From Homarus americanus (Eukaryota > Arthropoda > Malacostraca > Decapoda > Nephropidae): a DNA stretch of 64,000 nt. Positions within the stretch are counted from its first letter, which is position 1, and each line of letters opens with the position of its first letter. The stretch lies in contig NW_024756701.1 in assembly GCF_018991925.1 (NCBI RefSeq), positions 81,956-145,955 on the forward strand. Reading direction: 5' to 3'. A program made the translations under genes and the position numbers. Below, in pieces: positions 1 through 13,290 of this stretch. The notes beneath the pieces are model-generated. The model was not told where the DNA came from. It saw only the letters and a program-made list of their open reading frames with translations, and ran no database searches.

Positions 1-884
1 CTCCCTCGCGATCCCTCCACGCCCCGAGGCACTTAACGACTCCCTCCCCCTCAATCTACGTAGCTGTACGACCTATAAGGCTCGTTATAGCCCTCTGACC
101 TCATCACACCTTCGATTTTCAGTGGCATAGTCTCCCCTGCCATGCTCTTTTTGACATCCTGCGTCCTGCTGGAACTCATCAAAAAGTCCTTTCTGTTATC
201 CTACAACATTTGGAACATCACCTGTTATCCCACAACCTCCTGGAACACTACAAGAAGACATCATCTCGTTCCACTTCACCCCATCACAGAAACCCATGAA
301 CTATTCTGGCCCTCCGTACTCCTCTTTGCCCCACTTATCGCTCCCCACCATTCATTCTGTCCCCCACCTCGCCTTTATCCTCGCCTCCATATTTCACGGT
401 CTCTTCTGCCCCCGCGGCACATGGACTCGGCTACCATTGAGCCCATTAAGACTTTGTCGATTCCTTCTGCCCTCTTCCTCAAAACCCTATCGAGTCTGCT
501 CATGGTATTAGAACCTATCTTTAAGTCCCTATCTACCCCATATACCATACAGGATCCCCTTCCCCAATATCACTGTCAGAGTACCATTAAAACCCCATTC
601 CCCCTGCCCTTCTACCGGCACCCACTTAAGACTCCACAGACAGATGCTGCCGGGTGTGTCCCTTACCTCGCTCACCTACTTGTAGTGTCCCCACCAGGCC
701 CCCTTGAGGCATGGCAGCCCCCTCCCCCTGTCTGCCCGGCGCCCCTTTGTGTTGATGCTGCCCCTTCGTCATACATTACGGTCCTATCCTGTGTGTGGCC
801 CGGAGCCTTCACCTCCATGTGGCCCCAGGACTTCACCGTGTAGCCCCATTACAGTACTACTGTGTGGCATCAGGCCTCTTGTTT
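1..884. other. C/T-rich non-repetitive DNA, no gene recognised
   Basis: This stretch is rich in C and T on the given strand and has few stop codons on the plus strand, so one frame stays open from 142 to 843. The translation is dominated by Pro, Ser, Leu and His with no recognisable domain, and other frames on the same strand are also open. That pattern follows from pyrimidine bias. I see no splice structure, RNA gene or mobile-element motif here. Confidence 0.5.
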
Positions 885-995
885 GTGACGGTGGCCTCCC
901 TTCTGTAGTGGTGGTGGCCTTCCGTGTGTGATAGTGGCCTTCCGTGTGTGGTGGTGTCCTCCTGTGTGTAGTGGTGGCCTGCCGCCCGTGTATGT
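885..995. repeat. Degenerate ~20 bp tandem repeat (GTGGTGGCCTTCCGTGTGT)
   Basis: About five diverged copies of a unit close to GTGGTGGCCTTCCGTGTGT follow one another, with endings varying between TTCTGT, TTCCGT and TCCTGT. The copies differ by substitutions and small indels. Confidence 0.55.
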
Positions 996-1439
996 TAGAG
1001 GACGAACCTTCTCGACCATCACTTCCAGGCCGGGACAAGTACCCGAGACAGCCGCTGCCCATTGTCCTCAACAGCGCCCCTGGCACACACTGGAACTTCC
1101 TAATTCTATTGCCTCGTCTCTTTCACTCAGCCGTCCAGATATTCCCTTTATCTGCTGGGATCGTCGACACACCGGCTCCTATATCACAGTCATGTAGGAT
1201 CTTGTAATTAACCGTTTGGGATAATGTAGGACTCGTAGGAAATTATAAACTCGTAATAGTGCATATGTAGAGGATTACAGATAAGTGAAATATTGCAATA
1301 AGATATTCGTAAAATTCCCTTCAGTCATCTAAGATATTCTAAATGGTCGTTCACAGCTTTCCAGTATTTTCCCAGTACCGTTCAATCACTCACGACGTTT
1401 TAATCAAACTTTCGTGCAATGATTGTGTTTTAAATACAT
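996..1439. other. Non-repetitive DNA, nothing recognised
   Basis: The first 200 bases are C/T-rich; from about 1200 the sequence becomes AT-rich. No open frame, repeat or RNA motif stands out. Confidence 0.5.
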
Positions 1440-1765
1440 GTAGTCAGACCCTGGAACATTAAGACGCTTTAGATCTTCCGGTTATTATCCAGGGTTATCC
1501 AATTAGCCTTCCTGGAACATTAAGACGTTCTGTATCTTCCAGCCATTCTCTGGGGTCTTCCAAATAGTATTCCTGGAACATTAAGACATTCTATATCTTC
1601 CATGGGGTCTTCCAATTAGCCTTCCTGGAACATTAAGACGTTTTTTTATCTTCTTGGAACAATAAGACATTCTGTATCTTCCAGGGGGGGTCTTCCAATT
1701 AGCCTTCTTGGAATAATACATCTTCCATCCATTTTCCAGGATCTTCCAATCAGTCTTTCACATTC
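1440..1765. repeat. Degenerate ~58 bp tandem repeat
   Basis: Five or so copies share the order CCTGGAACATTAAGACG, then a CTGTATCTTCCAG-type segment, then GGTCTTCCAATTAGCCTT. Copies start near 1451, 1510, 1571, 1624 and 1650 and differ in length. The array decays at both edges. Confidence 0.65.
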
Positions 1766-2142
1766 CTTCTGTCAGCCGTCCAGGATTCAACAACTAGTTT
1801 ACGATATCATTCCTCCGTCGTCTACAGCATCCTGACCGAACCTCCACTGTAAATTTCAATCGTTCTCGCAAGATCTTTTAAAGTCGGTCAGAATCCCCAA
1901 GCCAGTCCAGCAGAATCTTTTACAGTTAGTTTTATCCACTTTCATCTATTTTCGACACCGAGTTATTTCCATGTCCATATTCTTGTTTGTGAGTTTTCGT
2001 CCTCCTGCGGTAAGAAGGAAGGCAGGAAAGAAGAAAGGAAGGAGAGAAGATTTTTTTTTTTTACGGAATATTAAATCTCTGACGTTTTTTGTCCGTTTTT
2101 GCATTATTGGTATGTCGTATGTGTGTCTATAAGGTAGTACTT
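1766..2142. other. Non-repetitive DNA, nothing recognised
   Basis: Mixed-composition sequence with a short purine-rich AAGG/AGG patch around 2010-2045. No gene or element motif was seen. Confidence 0.45.
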
Positions 2143-2149
2143 TACACAC

Positions 2150-2203
<54 letters not shown>
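2143..2203. repeat. (CA)n microsatellite
   Basis: About 30 CA units with one CG interruption near 2153. The minus-strand Val/Cys open frame across it is an artefact of the dinucleotide repeat. Confidence 0.95.
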
Positions 2204-2206
<3 letters not shown>

Positions 2207-2409
2207 TTTTTGCTAACCTAACCTAGACAGTTAGCCAAGTTGCATTTGAATAAATAATTTATATTTCATTAAGTTATCCAATCAGGTTATTATGAATTCG
2301 GTTTACTAATTTGCTTTAGCTGGTATTCATTGGTCATAAATATGTCTATTACTTCCATTGTTTGTCTTTAGAAATGATGATAACTCTTGTACCCCCGAGA
2401 AAGTATAAG

Positions 2410-2580
2410 TATAAGTTTAGCTCTGATGCAAATAGAAAGATGTCGTCGGCAAATTGAAGGCAGTGTTTGGTACCCTTTATGTCGTAACATTTTTCATCTG
2501 AAGTGAATAAACTCAAAGACCTCTTCTAGCGCCACTGTTAAAATATTGAGAAAAATTGTCACTCTATCATTTCACTCAGT
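2410..2580 (-). pseudogene. Decayed LINE reverse-transcriptase fragment (RTE-like)
   Basis: Read on the minus strand, 2442-2453 encodes FADD inside QFADDIFLF, which matches the reverse-transcriptase catalytic box (usually F/YADD followed by hydrophobic residues). About 85 bases upstream, in a different frame, is a TVALEEVF stretch. That resembles the SPKLF-T-x-x-LEEVF segment that precedes the FADD box in RTE-type and related non-LTR retrotransposons. The frame change plus an in-frame stop after EFIHFR shows the copy is dead. What is seen is the two motifs in correct order and spacing. The RTE-type assignment is an inference, and other non-LTR clades remain possible. Confidence 0.6.
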
Positions 2581-2977
2581 CGAAGTTAACTTATGTGGAG
2601 CTTGTTAATATTTCCTCATGTTCTTCTGATTGGGAAAGGTAATGGGGCTTCCTATCTCAATGATTTTAATGTCCTAACACTAGAGGAACCATTTATAGGA
2701 GCTGCATATGATCTTGGGGCGTTCGTTTTAGACTACTGTCGTGCCACTTAAAGTTTGAAACGCAGTGCCTCCCATAAACAGAGCCACTGATAGATAACAA
2801 GTACTGTCTATCTGAGCAAAATAAAACTTTAGATACTAAACAACAGATCCAAAAAGCTTTAACAATATCACGACATTAAATCTAAGTAGGAACTAAAAGT
2901 GTGAGAGAATGTCTATTTTCATGTTTACATAAGGTTTAGTTCTCAGTGTTTTTTCACCATATCTTGAGAATGTTTAA
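2581..2977. other. Non-repetitive DNA beside the LINE relic
   Basis: Could hold more decayed LINE sequence upstream of the minus-strand RT fragment, but no further motif could be read. No other feature was seen. Confidence 0.4.
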
Positions 2978-3002
2978 GTTAGGTTAGGTTAGGTTAGGTT
3001 AG
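2978..3002 (+). repeat. Interstitial (TTAGG)n tract
   Basis: Five uninterrupted copies of TTAGG, the canonical arthropod telomere unit, placed immediately left of the reverse-transcriptase relic at 3060-3209. Confidence 0.9.
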
Positions 3003-3059
3003 ACAACGGGCCATCTCAACTTGATATAATATTATTCAGAATTTCCAACGAGAGAAGTT

Positions 3060-3209
3060 GTAAGTAGAGATGAAGGAATAAAGTTAATGGTAAAGTAATA
3101 ACAAGTATTTGGTATGCAGATGATACTGCTGGTATTGTGGGTCGTGAAGAGACAAGCCAAATACTAGTCAATAAGTTTGTGGGAAAGAGTGAAGGATATT
3201 GGTGTGTGT
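3060..3209 (+). pseudogene. Decayed non-LTR reverse-transcriptase fragment between TTAGG tracts
   Basis: Positions 3113-3124 encode YADD within WYADDTAGIVG, the reverse-transcriptase palm catalytic box. The frame then continues with REETSQILVNKFV, resembling the segment after YADD in many arthropod non-LTR elements, where a short acidic loop precedes a helix ending in L-V-x-x-F. It stays open until it enters the TTAGG tract at 3210. Upstream, another frame gives EMKEGIKL-like residues, so the copy is frameshifted. Only about 50 codons survive. The clade cannot be fixed from this length. Confidence 0.6.
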
Positions 3210-3246
3210 TTAGGTTAGGTTAGGTTAGGTTAGGTTAGGTTAGGTT
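3210..3246 (+). repeat. Interstitial (TTAGG)n tract
   Basis: Seven copies of TTAGG in the same orientation as the tract at 2978-3002, starting exactly where the reverse-transcriptase relic ends. Confidence 0.92.
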
Positions 3247-3437
3247 TGTGACTAACTCGAGTTACGTTTTCAAAGCGTCTATAATGAACACGAATCATGC
3301 TGATTAAAACAAAATACATAATCGGACCAAAATATAAATGTAACACTATTGTCTTCATATCGTATAAAAGGTGTATTGTACTATGAAAGTGGGTGCCATA
3401 GTGTACATACAGTTCTGTAGTGTACAAGGAAGCAATA
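3247..3437. other. AT-rich DNA, nothing recognised
   Basis: Lies between the TTAGG tract and the 3' side of the minus-strand SINE. Part of it may be SINE tail or target sequence. The short minus-strand open frame has no recognisable domain. Confidence 0.4.
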
Positions 3438-3574
3438 TGGCCGACACTACACTATCCACAAACCTAATATAGCGAGGTATCCATTTACTACCGAGTCGAC
3501 TGGGTGTGCTACAGACGCAAACTAGCCTCCCTTAGGACAGAAGACGAGCACTGTATCCACTCAACCACCGCATC
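3438..3574 (-). mobile_element. tRNA-derived SINE, minus strand, diverged
   Basis: On the minus strand the element begins GGATGCGGTGGTTGAGTGG. The internal RNA polymerase III box A (TGGTTGAGTGG) falls at 3557-3567 and a decayed box B (TAGTTTGCGTC) at 3514-3524. The tail contains AGTCGACTCGGTAGTAAATGG and ends near GTGTCGGCC. The same head-to-tail order appears in the copies at 13116 and 41505, showing one dispersed family. The head resembles tRNA-Ser/Leu-type genes (TGGCCGAGTGG). The damaged box B implies an old inactive copy. Confidence 0.65.
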
Positions 3575-4054
3575 CTTACGGTACTATAATTACGTATAAC
3601 TCTTACCAATTCTCTAGGGTGTTTCATACAGAGGGAATTCAATATAACCTTCTTAAACCTCAATTTCTACCTATTTTCTCACTCCAAATTCAAAACTATT
3701 CCTGCCATTAGTACAAAAAAAAAACACTTTAAATCACCTAATTAACAATATATATACCAGGGATCAAGATATATACTACCTTGGCCTGGACACCTAGATA
3801 CAGTATGGGACAAAGTCTACTCTTCAAAAGCTGGGGTGATGTACACGTTCTGTGGTGTTATTTTTCACTCAATTTTCTGTTTCATATATACAGAGGACTC
3901 GAACGCCCATGTGGAGTGTCGTTCATATATCTAGGCTGGTTCACCCTCCCACATACCTATTAGATGGGATGCAGTTGAAAGCCTTCCTTCTCACTGAGTT
4001 TCCCCCCTGCTATCACTCCTCCTCTTCCTCTCCCAGCCTTTCACCTTGATGTTG

Positions 4055-4057
<3 letters not shown>
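3575..4057. other. Non-repetitive DNA, nothing recognised
   Basis: Mixed composition. Two overlapping plus-strand frames (3781-3963 and 3852-4049) are open but share no recognisable domain, and neither has a convincing initiation or splice context. Confidence 0.45.

Positions 4058-4097
<40 letters not shown>
4058..4097. repeat. (CT)n microsatellite
   Basis: About 20 uninterrupted CT units. Confidence 0.95.
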
Positions 4098-4102
<5 letters not shown>

Positions 4103-4429
4103 TTATTATATCTGTCATCATTCTTGTAACCATTATACCTTTAGACTTGCTTACAAGACCTGGTTCTGTGACACTCAAACACTGGATATAAATCTGCCTT
4201 TAATAACAGTAGGTTACATGATGACACCTTTTCTCCTATAGTCAAGTTATGGCATTGTCTTCCCTCAAGGGTTTATTCCTCACCTCTATAATCTGTTTAC
4301 ATAAGAGTCAGATCTGTGTTGGAGGTGTTGCTTAAGTCTGTTTTTTTTCTTCTTCCGGAATGATGTTTTAATTGAGGCATCTATCCGTGTATTGTTGTTG
4401 TTATTGGAGAAGAACATGTAATATGGGAC

Positions 4430-4430
<1 letters not shown>

Positions 4431-4471
<41 letters not shown>
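4431..4471. repeat. (GT)n microsatellite
   Basis: About 20 GT units. Sequence on both sides (4098-4430, 4472-5170) is non-repetitive with no recognised gene. Confidence 0.95.
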
Positions 4472-4472
<1 letters not shown>

Positions 4473-5170
4473 CGGTGATAGAGCTTCGTCTCATCAAACG
4501 TGAGCCTCCAGAGTTGCACCAGCTGGGGACGACCTGCTGCCAGATGGTGTATAAAAGTTTGTCTTATTAGTTTCCCTTTTAAGATAATAACAAACTTTAT
4601 ATCTGAGAAGGAAAGAAAGAGAAAGTGAGAGAAAGAGAGAGACATGGAAAAGAAATATGAAAAGAAACACGAAGTTGAGAGAGAGAAGTGAGAGGCTTAG
4701 AGCTGTCCGGTGGAGTCTTTACAGGCACATCCTTGGTTGAATAGGAAATGGTTTCAGATTTGTTGATGTTCTGTGACACATCCGAGTTGCGCCCTTCGTG
4801 TCATTTAGAGTTATGACTCAGTAACTCACTCGGAGCCACATATCCGCCCCCGACCCCATCCCTCCTTTATGTTATTCCTTTGAGTGATCTGGTGACCGTC
4901 GGATCACTAGACTCACTGATTAAGGTCTCATGGCTATGTTTATCTCCGTCAAAAACAGATAGGGTTTGCAAGGACTAGTCTGGTATCGGTGAGAGTTTAC
5001 AGGACACAACAAAACCCAAGTCCTCTCAGTTACTCTTCACTCCGTCGTTCTCAAATATAGTGACTTTGACTTTTAATTTCCCACTAAAGTTCTCTCTCAG
5101 TCTCGCCAACACCTCTACTGTGATAAACGAGACTCATAACCCATCACGTGTCATTTTCTGTCTATTTCTC

Positions 5171-5500
5171 TGGTCCTCCGTCCGTCCGTCTCTCCGTCCC
5201 TCCGTCCCTCCGTCCCTCCGTCCCTCCGTCCCTCCGTCCCTCACCCAGGAGACACACTCTTCAAGCTCCTTCTCTCCTGGTCTAATTAACTGCCTTCCTC
5301 ACTCCCCCTCACTCACACTCGCCCTAATTTTCTTTACCTTCTCTCCTTCCCTCCCTTCCTCACTTCTCACCTTCCCATCCCCCCTCCCTTCTTTTTATCC
5401 ATTCCTCACTTCCCACCCTTCCCTCCCTCTCTCACTTCTCCCCACCTTTCCCTTCCCTCCCTTCCTTCCCTCCATCATTCCCTTTCCCTCTCACTCCTTC
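5171..5500. repeat. Pyrimidine tract with 8 bp CCTCCGTC array
   Basis: Around 5173-5240 the units CGTC and then CCTCCGTC repeat about eight times. The remainder is imperfect TCCCTCCT-type polypyrimidine. The 160-residue open frame across it is Ser/Pro/Leu low complexity and is not considered coding. Confidence 0.75.
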
Positions 5501-5604
5501 AGGCTTCACACTGCTGGGACTTCAACTGCCCTCGTCATTTGATCCACTCATTCCCTCCCTCAGTTCCTCAGGACACAAACCTTAATAGGTTCTACCTCAC
5601 CCTT

Positions 5605-5644
5605 AGTCTCACACACACTCACCCTCTGTTTCCCAGCCGCAGAG

Positions 5645-5696
<52 letters not shown>

Positions 5697-5718
5697 CACG
5701 TCCCTGCCCCCCACTTTA

Positions 5719-5788
<70 letters not shown>

Positions 5789-5810
5789 ACGTCCTTGCCC
5801 CACTCTTTGA

Positions 5811-5873
<63 letters not shown>

Positions 5874-5930
5874 ACGTCCTGCCCTCACCTACCACACACA
5901 CACACACACACACACCACGTCTTGCCTCAC

Positions 5931-5971
<41 letters not shown>
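5605..5971. repeat. Compound CA array with a repeated ~25 bp spacer
   Basis: Five CA arrays are separated by four related spacers of the form CACGTCCTTGCCCCACTYTT. The spacers sit near 5696-5720, 5787-5813, 5873-5893 and 5915-5935. The whole [CA run + spacer] block has therefore been duplicated as a unit, not just the dinucleotide. Open frames through it are Thr/His or Val/Cys artefacts. Confidence 0.85.
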
Positions 5972-5973
<2 letters not shown>

Positions 5974-6148
5974 TCACTCTTGTGTAAACTTCCTAATCTC
6001 TTCTCCGTCTCTCTCATCACTCTTTCCGCTCCATAGGATGCAGATATTGCCTCCTCTTCCTCCCCCTCCCATCCTCCTCCACCGGTAATGACGTCTCACC
6101 TCATTAAACTGTGTATCTACAGCCGTTCTAAGTATAATAGGATAATCG

Positions 6149-6689
<541 letters not shown>

Positions 6690-6796
6690 TCCTCCCTTCC
6701 TTCCTTCCTCTTCCTCCTCCCTTCCTCTTCCTCCTCCTCTCTTCCTCCCCCTCCCCCTTCCTCCTCCTCCCTTCCCTTCCTCCTCCCTCCCTCCTA
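6690..6796. repeat. CCT/TTCC polypyrimidine tract
   Basis: Imperfect CTTCCTCCTCC repeats, strictly pyrimidine over about 100 bases on the plus strand. Confidence 0.8.
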
Positions 6797-6847
6797 CCAT
6801 CACACACAGAATTTTAAACTTTAATGCGGCAAATAAATGGTGTCTGC

Positions 6848-6849
<2 letters not shown>

Positions 6850-6901
<52 letters not shown>

Positions 6902-7060
6902 TGGTGGTCAGGTGAGGCGAAACTTTGATGGTGGTGTGGGAAGGTGTTTAGTGGTGGTGGTGGTAGTGTGGTGTGTTCTATGGTGGTAGTGGTGATGAGG
7001 CCGTGGTGTGGATGGTAAGTGTGGCGAGATGTTTGTAGGTAAGGTGAGGTGTTTGGTGGT
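6850..7060. repeat. (GT)n array grading into GTGGTG/GGTGTGG repeats
   Basis: Positions 6850-6900 are pure GT. After that, GGTGGT trinucleotide-like repeats and GGTGTGG words continue to about 7060. Minus-strand Thr/His open frames here are repeat artefacts. Confidence 0.85.
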
Positions 7061-7717
7061 GAAGTGAGGGTAATGGTTGATGGTGATGAAGGTTTGTTCT
7101 GTATTCATCACTCCTCACACGTACATCCTCACCACTTCCTCCCTGAGTTATGTATTTTACCACATATCACTATAATAACCTGTAATGACCACTAATAACC
7201 AGCGTTGACCTCAAGTGACCCGAAGGAGGTGACTGGGGACCTAGGTTAATAACTTGCAGGTGAACACATCGACCCCCTAAGGTACCCTTGTAGCTATGGT
7301 GAAGTTAATGAGAACAGTGACAGGTGCTACACTAAAACACTTTACCTGTCACTCTGTTATTTCACTCTGTCATTCTCCTCACCTTATTTCTTCGCCACAT
7401 GCATGATTGTAAACTCGTGTTCCTTTCTCTGTTACATTGTGTCCTGTACATTGGATTCTGGTCAGTAGAGACAAATGTGTATTCGATTCCTAGTGATTTT
7501 CGCATCAAGTTAGTATTCCGTGTACAGTTTTTATCACCTATTGAAGATTTTGTTTAGTTTCACAGGAATATTTTTTTCGCAAATTCGTAGTTTTATCATT
7601 GTCTGTATTCTACAAATATATATAATGTAACTAAAGTGCGTGTGGGTGTGTACATTAATTGGTATTTAAGTGTACCTGTATAATCATTAGTTTTATAATA
7701 AATGACTATTGATGATG
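7061..7717. other. Non-repetitive DNA, nothing recognised
   Basis: TGACC and TAATAACC words recur near 7170-7225 without forming an ordered array. No gene or mobile element was recognised. Confidence 0.45.
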
Positions 7718-8924
<1,207 letters not shown>

Positions 8925-9690
8925 AGCCCTAACCCTGTTACCAGCCCATTCCCTTTGTTACCAGCCACCTCCTTCGTTACTTCCACCATTACCCCTTTGT
9001 TACCAGCCACCATTAACCCCCTTGTTACCAGCCCACCATTACCCCCTTATTACCAGCCCACCATTACCCCTTTGTTACCAGCCCACCATTCCCTTTGTTA
9101 CCAGCCCACCATTACCCCCTTGTTACCAGCCCACCTTACCCTTTGTTACCAGCCCACCTTACCCCTTGTTACCAGCCCACCATTACCCCCCTTGTTACCA
9201 GCCCACCTTACCCCCCTTGTTACCAGCCCACCATTACCCCTTGTTACCAGCCCCATTACCCATCATTGTATACCCCTTATTACCATGCCCACCATTACCC
9301 CCTTGTGCCCACCATTACCCTTGTTACGCCAGCCCACCATACCATTACTTTGTTCCAATACCATTCCTTTGTTACCAGCCCACCATTACCCCCCTTTGTT
9401 ACCAGCCCACCATTACCCCCTTGTTACCAGCCACCATTACCCCCTTGTACCAGCCCACCATTACCCCCTTGTTACCAGCCACCATTCCCCCTTGTTACCA
9501 GCCCACCATTACCCCTTGTTTACCATTCTTTGTTACCAGCCCACCATTACCCCTTGTTACCAGCCCACCATTACCCCCTTGTTACCAGCCCACCTTACCC
9601 TTGTTACCAGCCCACCATTACCCCTTGTTACCAGCCCACCATTACCCCCCTTGTTACCAGCCCACCATTACCCCTTGTCACTAACATGCT
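8925..9690. repeat. 25 bp minisatellite (TTGTTACCAGCCCACCATTA)
   Basis: About 30 copies of a unit close to TTGTTACCAGCCCACCATTACCCC/C. Copies vary mainly in C-run length and in CCATTA versus CCTTA; a disordered patch with missing bases lies at 9255-9370. Three overlapping plus-strand frames are open over the whole array because the unit has no stop in these frames, so it is not a gene. Confidence 0.93.
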
Positions 9691-10527
<837 letters not shown>

Positions 10528-10810
10528 TCTCTTCAGCCTCCCCTCATTGTGTACACCAGTCTCCTACTCTTCTCCCTCCTCTTGCTTCTCCCTCCTCTTG
10601 TGTACCCTCACCCTCCTCCTCTCTTCTCTCACTGTTTACCTATCTGTTTACCCTCACCCTCCTCTCTCTCCATCCTCCCTTTACCCTTACTCTTACGCTC
10701 ATAAACACTTATCCTCCTCCACCTCACTCTCCTCACTCACCTTCCCCCCATTCTCCTCACTCTCCTTCTCCTCATTCTCCTCACTCTCCTTCTCCTCACC
10801 CTTCACCCTC
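10528..10810. repeat. CTC/TCCTC polypyrimidine DNA
   Basis: Imperfect CTCCTCACTCTCCTT-type repeats, most regular at 10725-10800. The open frames are low-complexity Ser/Pro/His. Confidence 0.75.
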
Positions 10811-11024
10811 GATTCCTCTCTTATCTAAATCACCTCATTACGTATTCATGCAGTTATCAATCGTTCTACTCCATCCCTTCTATAACCTCTCCTCCCTGAC
10901 CTCAGCTGACCCCATGATCCAATAAATTGACCCCATTTGACCCAACTCTCTTTGAACCCATGAATCCATAATTCAACCTAAACCCATGATCTTACCGGTC
11001 TCTGAAGCCATATCTCCCACTCGG

Positions 11025-11235
11025 AATCACCCACACCCACTCAGACCCACTCGGACCCATTCAGATCCACCTAGACCCAACTCAAACCCACCCAGACCCA
11101 ACTCAAACCCACCCAGACGGACCCAGACCCACTCAGGCCCACCCAGACCCACCCACGCCCACCCAGCCCCACTCAGGCCCACCCAGACCCACTCAAGGCC
11201 CACCCAAACCCACCCAGGCCCACTCAGCCCCATCG
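11025..11235. repeat. 10 bp minisatellite (ACCCACTCAG)
   Basis: About 20 copies of ACCCACTCAG/ACCCACCCAG variants. Both strands stay open across the block, which is expected for such a unit. Confidence 0.85.
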
Positions 11236-11574
11236 TGAACCCAACCAACCATTCTCCTCCATTCTCCTTCCTCGTTGTCTTGTCGTCTTTATCTTCCCAT
11301 TCTTCACTCACTTTTTTCCTTGGTTCTCCTGGCTGTCTGTCTTCATCTGTTATCCGCCCTGTTCTCTGAGTCTTATCGCCGTGTTTTGTATAACTTCCCA
11401 TGTGTTATCCTCTATTCTCTCTCCCTTCTCATTCGTTCTTTCTTTTTTGCTTTTGAGGGTGGTGGTCTTTTGTCTTGTCTTTATTGTGTCTATTTGATAT
11501 TTCTCTCTCTTTCTCTATCTCTGTCTTTCTCTTTCGTTCTTCTGTTTCTCTATTTGTATTTGTATTTTAATTTG

Positions 11575-11605
<31 letters not shown>

Positions 11606-11680
11606 ATAATTTGCTGTTCACTGTCTGTCTGTTTCCCCGTCTATCTGTCTGTCAGCCTTTACTGCATTACTTACCATAAG
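11236..11680. repeat. Pyrimidine-rich DNA with a (CT)n core
   Basis: T/C-rich, containing (CT)n at about 11573-11603 and a CTGTCTGT patch near 11620-11655. Confidence 0.7.
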
Positions 11681-13115
11681 GAGTATCATTCACTATCACT
11701 ACTACAATATTACTCACCTCCCCAGTAATATTCCTCACTATCCTGGTATTATCCTTCGCTACTTCCCAATATTCCTCAGTCTCCCCTCCCCTTTGATTTT
11801 TTTTTTCATCAATTACCCTATTTATTCTTGTCACCTTTATCACGCCTACACTATCTATCTTCCTTTATCTTTTTTGTTTTGTTTACATTATATATCATCA
11901 TACATTTTTATCCCTTGAAGAACCTATACTAGTCATTTAATTAGGTATTGGTGTAGTGTTTATATCTCGTAACTCAGGTGTTCAGGTGTTGATATGGTTA
12001 ATGATATACCTGTGTTGTGGTGTTCATTCACGTAAGAACAATGTCGTCCATACTAGTTTTTTATTGTATGGTGTAATATTAATTCGCATAATTTAGTTTA
12101 GTTTTTCTTATGTAATTTGTGCCTTGTGTATGTGTACTTGTGTGTTTGTGTGTATGTGTACCTGTGTGTTTGTGTGTATGTGTACCTGTGTGTGTATGTG
12201 TATCAAGGTATAGTTTCTTTTTTGGTCTTTTTAAGTGTAGGAAATGTTTCTGATTCTATCTTACTGAGAATATATTTCTGAGACCGGCCTTAAGTTGCTA
12301 CTGATGAAAAATTTCCTCACTAACATTTATATAGAGAGACGCCATCACCTCCCAAGCGGCGAGCCTCCACATTCATCAACATTTTTCACGTGCCTCTGAC
12401 AGCGAGATAAATAGAAAATGTCAGAGAGCAGATGAGTGTGAGATCTGTGCGTTGCCTTCCTCGTAATTAAGAACGTGAATAAGTGTAGTATTTATTTTCC
12501 TGTTGATATATTAGCCTTAAGGAAAATTATTTTATAGTGTTGCTTACGTATATAACTGGTTTGATTCTTTGGTTTAGGTTATTCTGGTTTATACTTTATT
12601 TGTGGTTTTTTTTTATAAGTATCTGAATATTAATTGTTATCGTAGTTAATATCTGTCTCTCATATTGATAATAATTTTTTTAATATAAGATGTATAAAAG
12701 GAGATGACATTTCTCTCTAGTTCATAATATTAAATGAGTTTGATCTTCAATTTCAGGTAACAGCAGTATTTGTATTTCCTTTCGTATTTCTTTTATAATT
12801 TCGTAAAATGTACAAAAATGAAATAGTATTAGAAGAATTAAATTAAAATTACATGTTATGTCATTTTAGATTGAATAAATCACAATTGTCGACGTAATAT
12901 TGTTTTCGAGAAATCTGTTTTTATTTTGCATCTAGTTTGACTGGTGGATATCCCCGCCACCATGACAGTGTGTCTGGATATGATTAAACTCAAGTTAAAT
13001 CTGAAACACTTCACTTATACGAATGTTGCAGATAAGAATTTAATTAAATATTCTTTACATGCTTGTCAGTATCACTGCCTCAGAATAGTTAGTTTTTGTT
13101 ATTCATTAAGATAAA
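11681..13115. other. AT-rich non-repetitive DNA
   Basis: About 1.4 kb with many stops in all frames. A small TGTGTGTATGTGTACC tandem block sits at 12125-12200. Nothing else was recognised. Confidence 0.5.
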
Positions 13116-13290
13116 GGGTGCGGTGGCCGAGTTGATACAGCGTTCTCCTCCCGTCCCAAGAGTCGTTTGTTCGATCACGGAAAACAAAAATCTATTCACC
13201 TGTACATAGGTACTTAATTTTACCATTTGGGAAGTAAGGCCGATTGAGTGCAGTTCCCATTACGCTGCTTGGTATGCATTTCCATTCGCC
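13116..13290 (+). mobile_element. tRNA-derived SINE, plus strand
   Basis: Starts GGGTGCGGTGGCCGAGTTGATACAG. Box A (TGGCCGAGTTG) is at 13124-13134 and box B (TTTGTTCGATCAC) at 13166-13178, spaced as in tRNA-derived SINE heads. The body contains CACCTGTACATAGGTAC, CCATTTGGGAAGTAAGGCCG and CAGTTCCCATTACGCTGCTT, and ends near 13290 without a clear A-tail. It is the best preserved of the four copies in this window. Confidence 0.75.

Noticed and set aside
142..843. 233-codon plus-strand open frame at the left end
   Set aside because: C/T bias leaves several frames open; residues are low-complexity Pro/Ser/Leu with no domain, and no exon signals support it.
6978..7163. His/Thr-rich minus frames near 7 kb
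   Set aside because: They come from GGTGGT/GTGTGG repeat DNA.
13116..13180. Genuine tRNA gene
   Set aside because: Box A and box B are present, but the acceptor arm does not pair and the sequence continues into a shared SINE body.
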